A stretch of 64,000 nucleotides of DNA from Photorhabdus laumondii subsp. laumondii. Its GTDB lineage: Bacteria; Pseudomonadota; Gammaproteobacteria; Enterobacterales; Enterobacteriaceae. Made by a program: the position numbers and the translations under genes. This document shows, piece after piece, positions 1-9,545 of the stretch (within the stretch, counting starts at the first letter, position 1; the number at the start of each line of letters is the position of its first letter). Location: positions 4,898,001 through 4,962,000 of the forward strand of contig NZ_CP024901.1 in assembly GCF_003343245.1 (NCBI RefSeq), in the 5' to 3' direction. The notes below the pieces were generated by a model. The model ran no database searches and was not told the origin of the DNA. It saw only the letters and a program-made list of their open reading frames with translations.

Positions 1-743
1 CCACCAAAACTAATTCCTAAGAAACAAAGAAGATTACTATTAATTCGGGCATCATCTTCTAATAATTTAACTATAGAGCTAACATATAATTCCATATCAA
101 TAGCTATTGGTGATTTCCCAAGATTTATTCCCTGCCCTGGTCCATCAAATATAGCTACCGCCATATTTTTCCCTAAGAAAAACTCGGCCAAAGATAATAT
201 TTCAATTTCAGTCATTGAATCCAATCCATTGGATAAAATAACACAAGGCAAAGGATGATTCTCTTCTTCTTTATACCCTTTAGGGAATATAAGGAAGAAC
301 GGCATATGAAATTTATCGACGACAATATATTGGTGGTCAACCAGCAAATCACTATATTTTATACTAGATAAAAAACATGAACGAATATACTCTCTGAGCT
401 GTATCTTTCTACTCCTATCACTAAAATACATAAATTCTGCCCAATGATAACAGGCAGCGGCACTCCTCAAAGCACGAACATGACTAACTTCACTCTTAGC
501 CGAGTTAGCGATATTAATATAGCTATCACCCACTTTTGACCAATTAATCATCCATTCATACCAAAACTCTTCAGAGGATAAGTCTAAGTTTCCCGCTGGA
601 AAATGACTCAATGCCGCAACAACATCTCCCCAATGAACTTGGGGAGCATATTGAGAATTTAAGAAGAATATTCTTGGCATAAAATAACCACAAGTAGCAA
701 GAAGTTCTGGCGAAATTCTATTGGGTTTATTTTTATTATTCAT
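1..743 (-). CDS. antI: AntI-like alpha/beta hydrolase (partial, 3' end off window)
   Basis: Reading the minus strand from ATG at 743 gives about 247 codons open to the window edge. The protein has an alpha/beta hydrolase look. A helical N-terminal half is followed by a segment with FDGPGQG near residue 215, and the visible part ends at the nucleophile elbow GISFGG, putting the catalytic serine at about residue 245. In Photorhabdus the last gene of the anthraquinone cluster, AntI, is a hydrolase that shortens the octaketide by retro-Claisen cleavage before final ring closure; position and fold match that role. It starts 19 bp after the antH stop with a GGAAAA ribosome site, so it is probably in the same operon. 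The Asp and His of the triad lie outside the window. Confidence 0.85.
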   Translation of the reverse strand, partial: MNNKNKPNRISPELLATCGYFMPRIFFLNSQYAPQVHWGDVVAALSHFPAGNLDLSSEEFWYEWMINWSKVGDSYINIANSAKSEVSHVRALRSAAACYHWAEFMYFSDRSRKIQLREYIRSCFLSSIKYSDLLVDHQYIVVDKFHMPFFLIFPKGYKEEENHPLPCVILSNGLDSMTEIEILSLAEFFLGKNMAVAIFDGPGQGINLGKSPIAIDMELYVSSIVKLLEDDARINSNLLCFLGISFG

Positions 744-762
744 CTTATTTTCCTTTAAGTTA

Positions 763-2205
763 CTAAATACGAGTGTCTAACCACTCTTTGCAAGCAAAAA
801 CCATTTTTTTACTATTTTCTGAAATAGCATTTTTTACTATCTCTCGTTGTTTTTCTTTATCTTCCGTACCAAATTTAACTGCACATAATTCATAATTTAA
901 CTCAACATCATGGCTAGAAACAATGTACGAACCACTCCCTTTACTCAATATCTGCCATGAACCACTATGAGACTTTAATACTAAAGGCGGCTCTGGTTGA
1001 AAATATTCAATCAATAAATTATCCACATCACAGAATCGTATACTACGGAAAGTCTCATTTCCATTTGGTGTTGATACTTCCATATTAAATTCTTGATGTT
1101 TATCATCATTATAAATGACTTTTACTGAATCACAATGCGGTAATATCTTGCTCCAGTCATCGATATTTAAAAAGATCTTATAAACATCATCAACCTGATG
1201 AGGAATATAATATCCCGCTGAGAAAGTTAATAAATTTGATTTTTTATGACTTTCTACCTGACTCTTTATACTATCCATCTCCATTCGAGTATTATCATTG
1301 ATAAATGAGATAATAAAGGAATTAGCCTGGTCATGATTATCAATACCATCAACGATACCACTGACATCTTCTAATAAACCCCAGTTCCTTTGTACCGTTA
1401 GAATACAGCGTTGATCATTAATAGGAATAATTTGCCATCTGCCATTCATTGTTTTTAATAATGGCATCGGTGTAGGCATAACATAATCAACCCGGTAAAT
1501 AGTATCAAAATAATATCGCTGCGTTTGCCAACTTACTGCTTTATTATTTTGTTTTGCTTTGATTTCAACTAATTCTTCATTACCTGATCTCTTTAAAACT
1601 TCTGCACCATCACAGAATGAAAAAATACCTGTCCAACAAGAGACATCTTTAACTAAAGTATAAACCTGCTGTGCCGGCACCTCACATACGACTGAATGAG
1701 TAATCGTTCCTGTTAATACTTTTTCCGATCCCTCCGTTGATTCGACGATATTTTTTATATTATTGAGCTCTTTAACTGAATTGGTATCAATAGCTTTACT
1801 AATAAATTGGTGCGCCTGCTCTATTGTTTCAACACCATCAATTAACCCGGCTACTTCAGACTCAAGATCATATAAATGCTCCAACAACAGTACACATTGC
1901 TGAGAATTGATTTTAATTACGCGCCATGACGTTTCCATTTCTTTAACTAATGTCATTGGGGGATTCAGTTTTGATTTTATACTGAATGTTTCTGGATAAA
2001 ATTTACGATTTGATTCCCACTGCATTAATATACCGTTAATTAAGGCTTTAATTTCTATTTTTTCACCTTCTTTATCCCTAAAGAGAGTTTTTACTTCCTG
2101 GCAAGGTTCAAACATTCCTGGCCATTTATCAGAATTAATAATAATTTCATATACATCTTCTATCTGAGCATTACAAATAATTGAATGTGATTCTACATAA
2201 TTCAT
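763..2205 (-). CDS. antH: AntH, three-domain polyketide aromatase/cyclase
   Basis: A 480-residue protein made of three similar START/SRPBCC-type modules, roughly residues 1-155, 165-320 and 327-480. Each opens with a V-V/I-x-D-VY-type helix (EDVYEI, AQQVYTL, DDVYKI) and carries a W near 'DKWPG', 'SCWTG', 'DDWSK'. Bacterial aromatic polyketide aromatase/cyclases usually have one or two such modules, so three is unusual. Family knowledge says such proteins fold the poly-beta-ketone on the ACP and aromatise a ring; here this would be a step to the anthraquinone. The start overlaps the antG stop by one base, which implies translational coupling. Confidence 0.88.
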   Translation of the reverse strand: MNYVESHSIICNAQIEDVYEIIINSDKWPGMFEPCQEVKTLFRDKEGEKIEIKALINGILMQWESNRKFYPETFSIKSKLNPPMTLVKEMETSWRVIKINSQQCVLLLEHLYDLESEVAGLIDGVETIEQAHQFISKAIDTNSVKELNNIKNIVESTEGSEKVLTGTITHSVVCEVPAQQVYTLVKDVSCWTGIFSFCDGAEVLKRSGNEELVEIKAKQNNKAVSWQTQRYYFDTIYRVDYVMPTPMPLLKTMNGRWQIIPINDQRCILTVQRNWGLLEDVSGIVDGIDNHDQANSFIISFINDNTRMEMDSIKSQVESHKKSNLLTFSAGYYIPHQVDDVYKIFLNIDDWSKILPHCDSVKVIYNDDKHQEFNMEVSTPNGNETFRSIRFCDVDNLLIEYFQPEPPLVLKSHSGSWQILSKGSGSYIVSSHDVELNYELCAVKFGTEDKEKQREIVKNAISENSKKMVFACKEWLDTRI

Positions 2206-3752
2206 TATTGATTCCTCAATGTAAATAGTTTTTTAGGATCGATTGACTTAATTAACTCTGCTTTCAATATCTTATCATTATGGCTTTTTGGAAAGTATTC
2301 ATCAGTAACATAGAACCAATCCGGCCATTTTTCTCTACTGAGTTTACGACTTAAAAATGATGAAATAATATCTTCAATTTCAGGTAATGATTTCTTCGAT
2401 ATCTCGCCACTCATGCAGGCAACCGGTTGATCAATAGCAACACCATTTTCATGGAAAGAAAAACCAACAACCGTAGCCACATTCACATTGGGTATTCGGG
2501 ATAAAATAGATTCAACTTCTTCAGGATAAATTCTATGTCCGTTAGCACTCATAAAAGTATTTTGCTTACGTCCTTTTAAGACTAAATAACCCTCTTCATC
2601 TATATAACCGAGATCACCAGTGGCAAACCACTCATCAGGAGGTGTTATTTCTCCAGAAAGGACATCATAATATCCTTCCATAATACTTTCACCCCTTATT
2701 ATAATTTCTCCAATATTATCAGATGAGCCTATAATAGGTTTAACCGCTACCGCCAATGTATTATCAATTTTGCCAACACAATAAATTGAATTGAGATATC
2801 TTTTATCACGATGATCTTGCTCATCTACCCAACAAAAAGGACCATAAGTTTCACTTAACCCATATCCCTGCATCCATTCACAGCCAATTAATTGACGCCC
2901 TTTCTCCAGTACGCTAGGCGGCATCGCTGCGGCACCATAAGCAACAACTTGTAAGTCAGAGAGATCGATATTATGTTCTGCGGTTGATTTAACGAATAAC
3001 TTCATCGACTCTGGGCGTAACATAATATGAGTGATTTTATTACGAGAAAGATAATCAGGCCATCTCTCTACATTTCTGTCTTCCGGTATAAAAAGTGTTG
3101 ATTGATGTAATAATGAACCGAAAGAAAAAATCACTCCCGTTGTATTATTCAACAAACCTGACATAAATATTTTAGCATCTTGAGTGAATTTTAATTTCTC
3201 TGTCACCGAATAAATTCGTCGACAAACTAATGATTCTGAAATACTAATGGCTTTCGGTTTACCTGTACTACCACTGGTGAACAGGACAATAAAGTTAGCA
3301 ATAGATTGCGGAGAATAAGTTATTATTGGGATTTCCGCGATATCATCACTGACCCGGATCTTATGATCTGAAATATCAATCACATTAATGTTGTTTTCTT
3401 TTAATCTTCCAACAAAATGTTTATCTTTCTTAAGGTAAACCACAAAATCGTATTGCACTTCATTGGTAAAATTAATCCATTCATCGATTGTCGCTGATGA
3501 TAAATTATAGGGCATTAATAAATGCAACCCCATAGCACTAGCCGCAGCTAAAAAGAAAATACCTAATTCATCATGTTCAAATATGACAATGACTTTACTA
3601 CCTTTTTGAACACCTCGACTAAGTAAATCATCAATTAAATGGGAAACAGAAGATATTACCTCTTTTCTTGTATAGTGATAATCCTTAGTGATAATACAAT
3701 CATGATGTAAGTTATCACGCCCTGAATGTAACAACATAGAGATTAGTTTCAT
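2205..3752 (-). CDS. antG: AntG, acyl-CoA ligase-like adenylating enzyme
   Basis: A 515-residue ANL-superfamily enzyme. The phosphate-binding loop LFTSGSTGKPKA lies near residue 160, GYGLSE near 300, TGD near 380, and the hinge region GRKQNTFMSANGHRIYPEEVE near 395. The family adenylates carboxylates and loads them on CoA or a carrier protein. In the Photorhabdus cluster the AntG protein is reported to be needed to activate the ACP rather than simply to supply a CoA starter. The C-terminal catalytic-lysine region reads KSHNDKILKAEL, with no glycine in the usual GK position, so ligase chemistry may be altered (inference). It lies 23 bp after antF and overlaps antH. Confidence 0.88.
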   Translation of the reverse strand: MKLISMLLHSGRDNLHHDCIITKDYHYTRKEVISSVSHLIDDLLSRGVQKGSKVIVIFEHDELGIFFLAAASAMGLHLLMPYNLSSATIDEWINFTNEVQYDFVVYLKKDKHFVGRLKENNINVIDISDHKIRVSDDIAEIPIITYSPQSIANFIVLFTSGSTGKPKAISISESLVCRRIYSVTEKLKFTQDAKIFMSGLLNNTTGVIFSFGSLLHQSTLFIPEDRNVERWPDYLSRNKITHIMLRPESMKLFVKSTAEHNIDLSDLQVVAYGAAAMPPSVLEKGRQLIGCEWMQGYGLSETYGPFCWVDEQDHRDKRYLNSIYCVGKIDNTLAVAVKPIIGSSDNIGEIIIRGESIMEGYYDVLSGEITPPDEWFATGDLGYIDEEGYLVLKGRKQNTFMSANGHRIYPEEVESILSRIPNVNVATVVGFSFHENGVAIDQPVACMSGEISKKSLPEIEDIISSFLSRKLSREKWPDWFYVTDEYFPKSHNDKILKAELIKSIDPKKLFTLRNQ

Positions 3753-3775
3753 TTCTGTTTCCCTTTAATTAGCAG

Positions 3776-4042
<267 letters not shown>

Positions 4043-4058
4043 TTACATATTTTAGAGA

Positions 4059-5174
4059 TTAAATAGCTGAAAAACTCAACGCACACACATGACCTTGATT
4101 ACTAAAGCGCTGAATGATTATTTGGTTAGTATTTGAAAACTCATTGATTTTTTTAGATTGTTGTTCCTCATCCCCATGACTTTCTGACAAGAATGATGAC
4201 GCCAGGACTGAATCAATCACGCCACTGACTGAAAATTGATTATCCAAATAGGGCCTCAGATTTATAAATGATGTTTTTATCTCTTTATTTGAGAAAGCCT
4301 TACTCGTTATTTCTTTTTCATCATCATATATTCCATCCATAATAAATACAGCATTTTCATTATGGTTGAACAGTTCAGCGGTATATTCTAAGGTGTTATT
4401 TCTAGTATTTTTATCCGGTGCAAAATAATCAACAAAGCCGGTTAATTCACACAATATCGAAGCACCACGTTCTAAAGCATGTTGTCTCTCTTCCAGCACC
4501 AGAAATGCCGCGCCTTCGGAAAAGTCTCCTGGCTGTTTTTCGCCAAAAACCTCAGAGTGTTTCTGGCTTGACGTTTTCTCCAGTAAATTTTTAACTAATG
4601 GGCTGGAAAGATGTTCTGACGCACCACATAACATCACTTCCGCAACACCATTAGAAATTGCTTCCGCCGCATAGCCTATTGCTTGCATCCCTGCCACATC
4701 GGAGGTGGAAAACGTTTTAGATTGCGCACTAAAACCATAAAGCAGTGACAATTGCCCTTGAAGTGCCGCAGGGAACCATGCCGTGGCAACATAAGGCCCC
4801 ATTCCCTTTATGCCTTCAATATGGAGCGCTTTAACTTCATCCTCAATATGTTGCCATCCACCAAAACAGTTTCCGACATATATGCCAACGCGATTAGGAT
4901 CAAGCTTATCGACATCCAATCTACTCGCTTTTAATGCCATTTCAACGGCAACGATACCATAAACCGAAAATTCATCAATTTTACGTCTTAAGCGGTTATT
5001 GATATATTTCGCGCCATCGAAATCACTCAATGTCCTTATTATAGAACTTGCGGTGGTATTGTTTTTCGATTCTTGTCCCAATAACTTCTGAATGACTTTT
5101 GATTTTATGGCAGTGACATCATTGCCATCAGGATGTATTGCACCAACACCGGTAACGACAACTCTTTTACGCAT
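4059..5174 (-). CDS. antE: AntE, ketosynthase beta / chain length factor
   Basis: A 371-residue thiolase-fold ketosynthase relative, shorter than its partner AntD. At the position of the active-site cysteine it has FSTSDVAG, with Asp159 in place of Cys, so it cannot form the acyl-thioester and is a chain length factor, not an active ketosynthase. Such proteins pair with KS-alpha and set polyketide length. The start overlaps the 3' end of antD by 8 bp, which fits coupled 1:1 translation of the heterodimer. No classical second catalytic-His motif like that of AntD is visible, in line with loss of catalysis. Confidence 0.9.
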   Translation of the reverse strand: MRKRVVVTGVGAIHPDGNDVTAIKSKVIQKLLGQESKNNTTASSIIRTLSDFDGAKYINNRLRRKIDEFSVYGIVAVEMALKASRLDVDKLDPNRVGIYVGNCFGGWQHIEDEVKALHIEGIKGMGPYVATAWFPAALQGQLSLLYGFSAQSKTFSTSDVAGMQAIGYAAEAISNGVAEVMLCGASEHLSSPLVKNLLEKTSSQKHSEVFGEKQPGDFSEGAAFLVLEERQHALERGASILCELTGFVDYFAPDKNTRNNTLEYTAELFNHNENAVFIMDGIYDDEKEITSKAFSNKEIKTSFINLRPYLDNQFSVSGVIDSVLASSFLSESHGDEEQQSKKINEFSNTNQIIIQRFSNQGHVCALSFSAI

Positions 5175-6453
5175 TGTCTACTGCCCTCATAACAATAACA
5201 CTGTGAATACCAGAAAAACCACTTGATAATTTTAACGCGGTCTTAATTGGATATGAGCAACCTTGATTAGGAATATAATCTAAATCGCAATCAGGATCCG
5301 GCGTTTGATAATTAATTGTTGGGTGAACATACTGCTTTTCTATTTCAAGACATAATGCTACAGACTCGATCGCATTAGCGGCGGCTAAAGCATGACCTGT
5401 CATTGACTTTAATGAGTTAATTGGAATACCAAATGCACTTTCACCCAAAACAAATTTAATCGCATTTGATTCGTTAATATCATTTTGCGCTGTAGAACTG
5501 CCATGAGCACTAATATAATTTACCGTTGATGGCGATATCTGGGCATCCTTCAATGCCATATCAATGCATCGTGCCATTGCCATGCCATCCGCGGGCAAGT
5601 CAGTCATATGATAAGCATTATTGACGGATGCGTACCCTGCTAATTCAGCATAGATATGTGCTCCACGCTGCTTAGCGTGTTCATAAGACTCTAAAATTAA
5701 TATTCCACACCCTTCTGCAATCACAAATCCATCCCGCTCAAGGGAAAAAGGACAAGTTGCTGCTTGCTGATTTTCCAACTCTCTTGATGATAGCGCCCCT
5801 AAAGCTTCAAAAGAGCCGATAGAGAGTGGACAAAGTGGCGCTTCACTTGCACCAGCCAGCATAATATCCGCTCTGCCATAACGGATATGCTCCATCGCAA
5901 TGCCTAATGCATCAAGCCCTGCCGCACATCCGGTTGATATGTTACTGACGGACATAGATGCACCATATTTTTTCGCAACAGAGGTTGCGGCAGAGCTGAA
6001 ATCAAAGCTGTCGTAATCTTCTGATTTAATTAAATCAGGGTGAATATTCTCTTTGCCCCCTTTGGTGATTCTGAGTAAACACTCTTCCATTCCCGCAGCA
6101 TCGGCAATCGCTGTCGCTATCGCAACACCAAAACGTCGACCATCAATGTCTGAGGGTCTTAAATTTGCATCTTGCATCGCCATCTCAGCGGCATCTAGCG
6201 CAAACTGGAGATATTTACGCTCACTTTTCAGAACAAACTCTTTGTTATTGCCATCACTACCGTAAACTTGTCCTATTGCTCCGCTTTTAAAGCCAAATCT
6301 TTCTCTTCCCCACTCATATTTACTCACTCCCGATTTCCCGTTATGAATATTGTTCCAAAATTCATTAACGCCAACACCTGTCGGTGCAACAACACCTAGC
6401 CCTGTCACCACAACTCTACGTGGTTGAGATTCATTTCTGTTATTTATTATCAC
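5167..6453 (-). CDS. antD: AntD, ketosynthase alpha
   Basis: A 428-residue beta-ketoacyl synthase with the full catalytic set: Cys176 in ISTGCAAG, His317 in AHGSSTAQND and His354 in MTGHALAAAN. It would catalyse repeated malonyl condensation on the ACP as a dimer with AntE. The start is GTG (6453-6451) with GAG nine bases upstream; the N-terminus RRVVVTGLGVV lines up with other KS-alpha proteins. The 650 bp upstream gap to antC holds an ERIC element, so antD-antI may be partly uncoupled from antA-antC at the transcript level. Confidence 0.92.
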   Translation of the reverse strand: MIINNRNESQPRRVVVTGLGVVAPTGVGVNEFWNNIHNGKSGVSKYEWGRERFGFKSGAIGQVYGSDGNNKEFVLKSERKYLQFALDAAEMAMQDANLRPSDIDGRRFGVAIATAIADAAGMEECLLRITKGGKENIHPDLIKSEDYDSFDFSSAATSVAKKYGASMSVSNISTGCAAGLDALGIAMEHIRYGRADIMLAGASEAPLCPLSIGSFEALGALSSRELENQQAATCPFSLERDGFVIAEGCGILILESYEHAKQRGAHIYAELAGYASVNNAYHMTDLPADGMAMARCIDMALKDAQISPSTVNYISAHGSSTAQNDINESNAIKFVLGESAFGIPINSLKSMTGHALAAANAIESVALCLEIEKQYVHPTINYQTPDPDCDLDYIPNQGCSYPIKTALKLSSGFSGIHSVIVMRAVDNA

Positions 6454-6923
6454 AATAATTATCTCGATAGAAATAGAATAAACATTTACTCAGGCAAATT
6501 TTATTAATATAAAACTTACCCATTTTCATTTAAGAAAATCGTTATCTGCAAGTAGTGATATTAAACTACTTTATCTATAAAATTATATTTGTCATATATA
6601 TTTGATTTTTATCTCCTAACCAAATTTCTTGAAAATAAGCACCAAACCATAATTCCACTTTAATATCCATTTGGTTATTTCACTGATTTTTCATCTATTT
6701 AAACTGCAAGAATAATATGAATGTTTCAGGTTAAACCAAACTAAGTTAACTCCCTTCGATCTACATATGGATAGAGTAACTAAGCGTTTTCTTAATGACT
6801 CAATTTACTCTTAAAAATCATCCAGAAAGGAGATGACAAATTTATTATTATAGAACTGATATATTCACTCACAGTACAATATAGCCAAACAACATAGCAA
6901 AGATAATATATCTTTTTCTAGCT
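6454..6923. other. AT-rich spacer between antD and the ERIC element
   Basis: No reading frame with protein-like composition is visible on either strand. A separate antD promoter could lie here because the gap is large for an operon, but I see no convincing -35/-10 pair. Confidence 0.4.
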
Positions 6924-7050
6924 TATACCCGTTATCCTTCAAGTTGCCTCTTTGTTAGCTGCACTCGCTCACCCCGGTCACATCGTTATCTATGCTCCCG
7001 GGGATTCACTCCCTTGCCGTCGCGATCCATCTTGAAATCCATTGGGTATA
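6924..7050 (+). repeat. ERIC element (127 bp)
   Basis: Runs from TATACCCGTTATC to ATTGGGTATA and has the length and central blocks of the enterobacterial ERIC consensus, including the complement of GTGAATCCCCGGGAGC and GGGGTGAGCGAGTGC. The ends are inverted. It lies between antC and antD; as RNA it would form a long imperfect hairpin that could affect stability of the ant transcript. Short open frames across it are by-products of the repeat. Confidence 0.9.
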
Positions 7051-7104
7051 TGAAATCTCTTTTCTGCTCATATTCTCCCCGTCTGACCCTATAATGACAT
7101 ATTA

Positions 7105-7920
7105 TTATAATATTGCGACCACTCGACTCCATGAAGCATCTGCTTTCTCTAATTTTATTGGAAAACAGCACACTTTAAATCCATAAGGTTTAGGAATACT
7201 GGTTAAATTACAAAGCCGTTCTATCTGTAAATAAGGGTGATCCCGCCCGATAAAATGAGATGGCCATAAGCAATCTTTATTCCCCGTTTTTTTATAATCG
7301 TTAATCATCTCTATGAATGGCCGATCAAAGCTAAATGCATCTGTCCCAATAATCTTTACCCCTTGCTCTACTAACCATTGAACAGCACTGCTTTCAATCG
7401 CTTTATAGTGAGTAAAATAGGATTTTTCCCCCAGGAGTTTATCCGCTCCAGTATTGATCAGGACAATATCATTTTCTTTTATTTTATAATTAATTTTCTT
7501 TAATTGGTTTTCTACCGCCTGTTTATCAATTGATTGATTATCATGACTAAAATCAAGTAATACACCGTGGCTATAAAACCAATCCAAAGGAATATCAGTA
7601 ATTGTTGCTGGCTGATCTTGCCCTTTATGCCACCCATAGTGATAGGGAGCATCAATATGCGTTCCAGTATGCGTGGTCAATCGATAATACATCAGTGATA
7701 ATCCCATACCATCAGGAAAATCATTGTGATCAATGATCCACTTTTTGCGTTTAAACAGTTTTACAAAGGCTCTTTTCCACCATGAATTGGTATGGAAATA
7801 TAAATAACTTTCACCTAATTTATTAGCGCCCTCTTTATGATCAACGACTCCTCTAGTTACTTTCTCAGGTTCCCAAAAATCACAATCTATAGGAACACTT
7901 AAGTCAATAATATTACTCAT
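7105..7920 (-). CDS. antC: AntC, cyclase of the kynurenine formamidase-like family
   Basis: A 271-residue protein with the metal-binding motif THTGTHIDAPYH near residue 80, the HxGTHxDxPxH signature of the PF04199 cyclase/formamidase family. In aromatic polyketide pathways members catalyse ring closure. The context (type II PKS cluster, between PPTase and KS-alpha) supports a cyclase acting on the ACP-bound or released polyketide. The start overlaps the antB stop by 8 bp. The C-terminus reads normally to the stop, with no sign of truncation by the nearby ERIC. Confidence 0.88.
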   Translation of the reverse strand: MSNIIDLSVPIDCDFWEPEKVTRGVVDHKEGANKLGESYLYFHTNSWWKRAFVKLFKRKKWIIDHNDFPDGMGLSLMYYRLTTHTGTHIDAPYHYGWHKGQDQPATITDIPLDWFYSHGVLLDFSHDNQSIDKQAVENQLKKINYKIKENDIVLINTGADKLLGEKSYFTHYKAIESSAVQWLVEQGVKIIGTDAFSFDRPFIEMINDYKKTGNKDCLWPSHFIGRDHPYLQIERLCNLTSIPKPYGFKVCCFPIKLEKADASWSRVVAIL

Positions 7921-8626
7921 CTTTGTTCCTTATAATCTCGAAATAGTTTATTTCCTTGATATTTGGTGTAGAAATTACCTTCTTTTGAGATAATGCACAA
8001 ACAAATTGCTGATGATGAATCAATAATGTGCTCGCCTCTAATTCTTTCATATCTTTAACAGAATCAGAGTTATTAGCCAATAATTTCTCATGTAAAGTCG
8101 AAGCAAATAATTTAATATATGCTTCAAGTCTAACCCAACAGTATAATGACATTAAGTGATAATAGTTTTTAAATCCGGGACTCACTCCTGATAGTTGTTT
8201 TAACATTATACCTTTTATATATTCCAACTCCTTATCCTTAATAAAACGTTCAATAATTTCAGAAAATTTTATCTTAGAAGGAGTGACTTCAATATCAACA
8301 CCTATTTCTCTTGAGCTAAACCCGATGGCGCAATAGTTTCCTGATGCACTCAGAGAAAAATAATATTTGAAGTCTTGCTCCGTGGATATATAAGGTTTAC
8401 CGTTATCATTCGTTATGATTTCATAATCAGATAAATATTGATTTAAAACATAACGTAACGCAGCCCGTCTAAATATAAATTTTTTTCTTCTATCCGCTAA
8501 ACAAATTTGGTTATGGCGAACGATATCAGACCGGTGAATTAACTGTTCAATAGAAGATAAATCAATATCGTCGATTTTTATAATCCAAAGATCAGAAAAA
8601 TCAGATGATAAAGAAATATCGTCCAT
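7913..8626 (-). CDS. antB: AntB, Sfp-type 4'-phosphopantetheinyl transferase
   Basis: A 237-residue transferase with the Mg-binding motif IGVDIEVTP near residue 100 and the second motif YCWVRLEAYIK near residue 170. The usual form is WxxKEAxxK, and here the first lysine is leucine. The N-terminal segment FIFRRAALRYVLNQYL matches the RxxLR region of Sfp-type enzymes. Its likely job is to convert apo-AntF to the holo form. It lies 2 bp after antA and overlaps antC, so antA-B-C are translated as a block. Confidence 0.88.
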   Translation of the reverse strand: MDDISLSSDFSDLWIIKIDDIDLSSIEQLIHRSDIVRHNQICLADRRKKFIFRRAALRYVLNQYLSDYEIITNDNGKPYISTEQDFKYYFSLSASGNYCAIGFSSREIGVDIEVTPSKIKFSEIIERFIKDKELEYIKGIMLKQLSGVSPGFKNYYHLMSLYCWVRLEAYIKLFASTLHEKLLANNSDSVKDMKELEASTLLIHHQQFVCALSQKKVISTPNIKEINYFEIIRNKDE

Positions 8627-8628
8627 GA

Positions 8629-9405
8629 TTAGTAATTACCTAATCCACCACACACATTAAGTGCTTGAGCGGTTACAGCCCCGGCAAGAGGAGATGCAAG
8701 ATAAGCAACCATTTCTGCCACTTCATTAGGTTCAACATATCTTCCAATAGGAACACGCTCTTCTACTCTTCTTTTCGCTTCTGCTATATCAGTGCCCCAA
8801 ATTTTGGCGTAATGTTCTCTGACACGCTCCGCCATCTCACTCTCAACAAACCCTGGACAAACTGCGTTAACCGTAACACCTGAACCATTACGTGCTAATT
8901 CAAGCCCCAAGGATTTAGTCAGGCCAACAACACCATGCTTAGAAGCAGAATAAGGCGTACCATGAATAACACCTTGTTTCCCGCCGGTGGAGGCAATATT
9001 GATAATTCTGCCGCCAGATGACATTAATTTTCTTTTCAAAACTTCATATATAACAAAATAAGTGCCATTTAAATTAACGTTTATGACATTTTGCCAAGTT
9101 CGTGGGCTTATTTCAGCAGTAATACCGCCACCAGAAATGCCAGCGCAATTCACAAGCACCGCCAGCTTATTATCTTCAAGCTCTAGTTGGTCAAACGCTT
9201 TTTTAACATTTTCATGATTAGAAACATCACAAACTATTTTCTTTGCAAATTGACTACCATATTTATTGCGTAACTTGTCAATTGCGCTATCAAGACGCTC
9301 AGGAGTACGCGATAATAATATTGGTTCAAAGCCATCATCAGATAATCTTTCTGTAATTGCGAAACCAATATCTCCTGTCGCGCCGGTAATAAAGGCATAT
9401 TTCAT
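8629..9405 (-). CDS. antA: AntA, ketoreductase (SDR family)
   Basis: A 258-residue short-chain dehydrogenase/reductase. The NAD(P)H loop TGATGDIG is at residues 7-14, NCAGISG near 88, catalytic Ser in NIASTGGKQG and the Tyr-Lys pair in PYSASKHG near 155. It resembles actinorhodin-type polyketide ketoreductases, which reduce the C9 carbonyl and set the first ring. It is the first gene of the cluster; an AGGAATAG ribosome site precedes the ATG, and the operon promoter should lie in the gap upstream. In Photorhabdus a separately encoded regulator, AntJ, is reported to control the antA promoter. Confidence 0.9.
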   Translation of the reverse strand: MKYAFITGATGDIGFAITERLSDDGFEPILLSRTPERLDSAIDKLRNKYGSQFAKKIVCDVSNHENVKKAFDQLELEDNKLAVLVNCAGISGGGITAEISPRTWQNVINVNLNGTYFVIYEVLKRKLMSSGGRIINIASTGGKQGVIHGTPYSASKHGVVGLTKSLGLELARNGSGVTVNAVCPGFVESEMAERVREHYAKIWGTDIAEAKRRVEERVPIGRYVEPNEVAEMVAYLASPLAGAVTAQALNVCGGLGNY

Positions 9406-9427
9406 CTGAACTATTCCTATCGTTATT

Positions 9428-9545
9428 TATACCCGTCATCTTTCAAGTTGCCTCTTTGTTGGCCGCACTCGGTCACATCGTTATCTATGCTACCGGGGAT
9501 TCACTCCCTTGCCGTCATGATACATCTTGAAATCTATAGGGTATA
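9428..9545 (+). repeat. ERIC element with 9-bp internal deletion
   Basis: Same sequence and orientation as the element at 6924-7050, but nine bases around the CTCACCCCGG block are missing, giving 118 bp. It starts only 23 bp upstream of the antA start codon, so it is probably within the antA 5' leader or overlaps its promoter region. Confidence 0.88.

Noticed and set aside
4059..5174. Considered as a second active ketosynthase
   Set aside because: The active-site cysteine is Asp159 and the catalytic histidine motifs of AntD are not kept; it is a chain length factor.
6986..7186. Two overlapping ~60-codon frames on opposite strands over the ERIC
   Set aside because: They are produced by the repeat itself and by the end of antC; similar frames appear at another ERIC copy.
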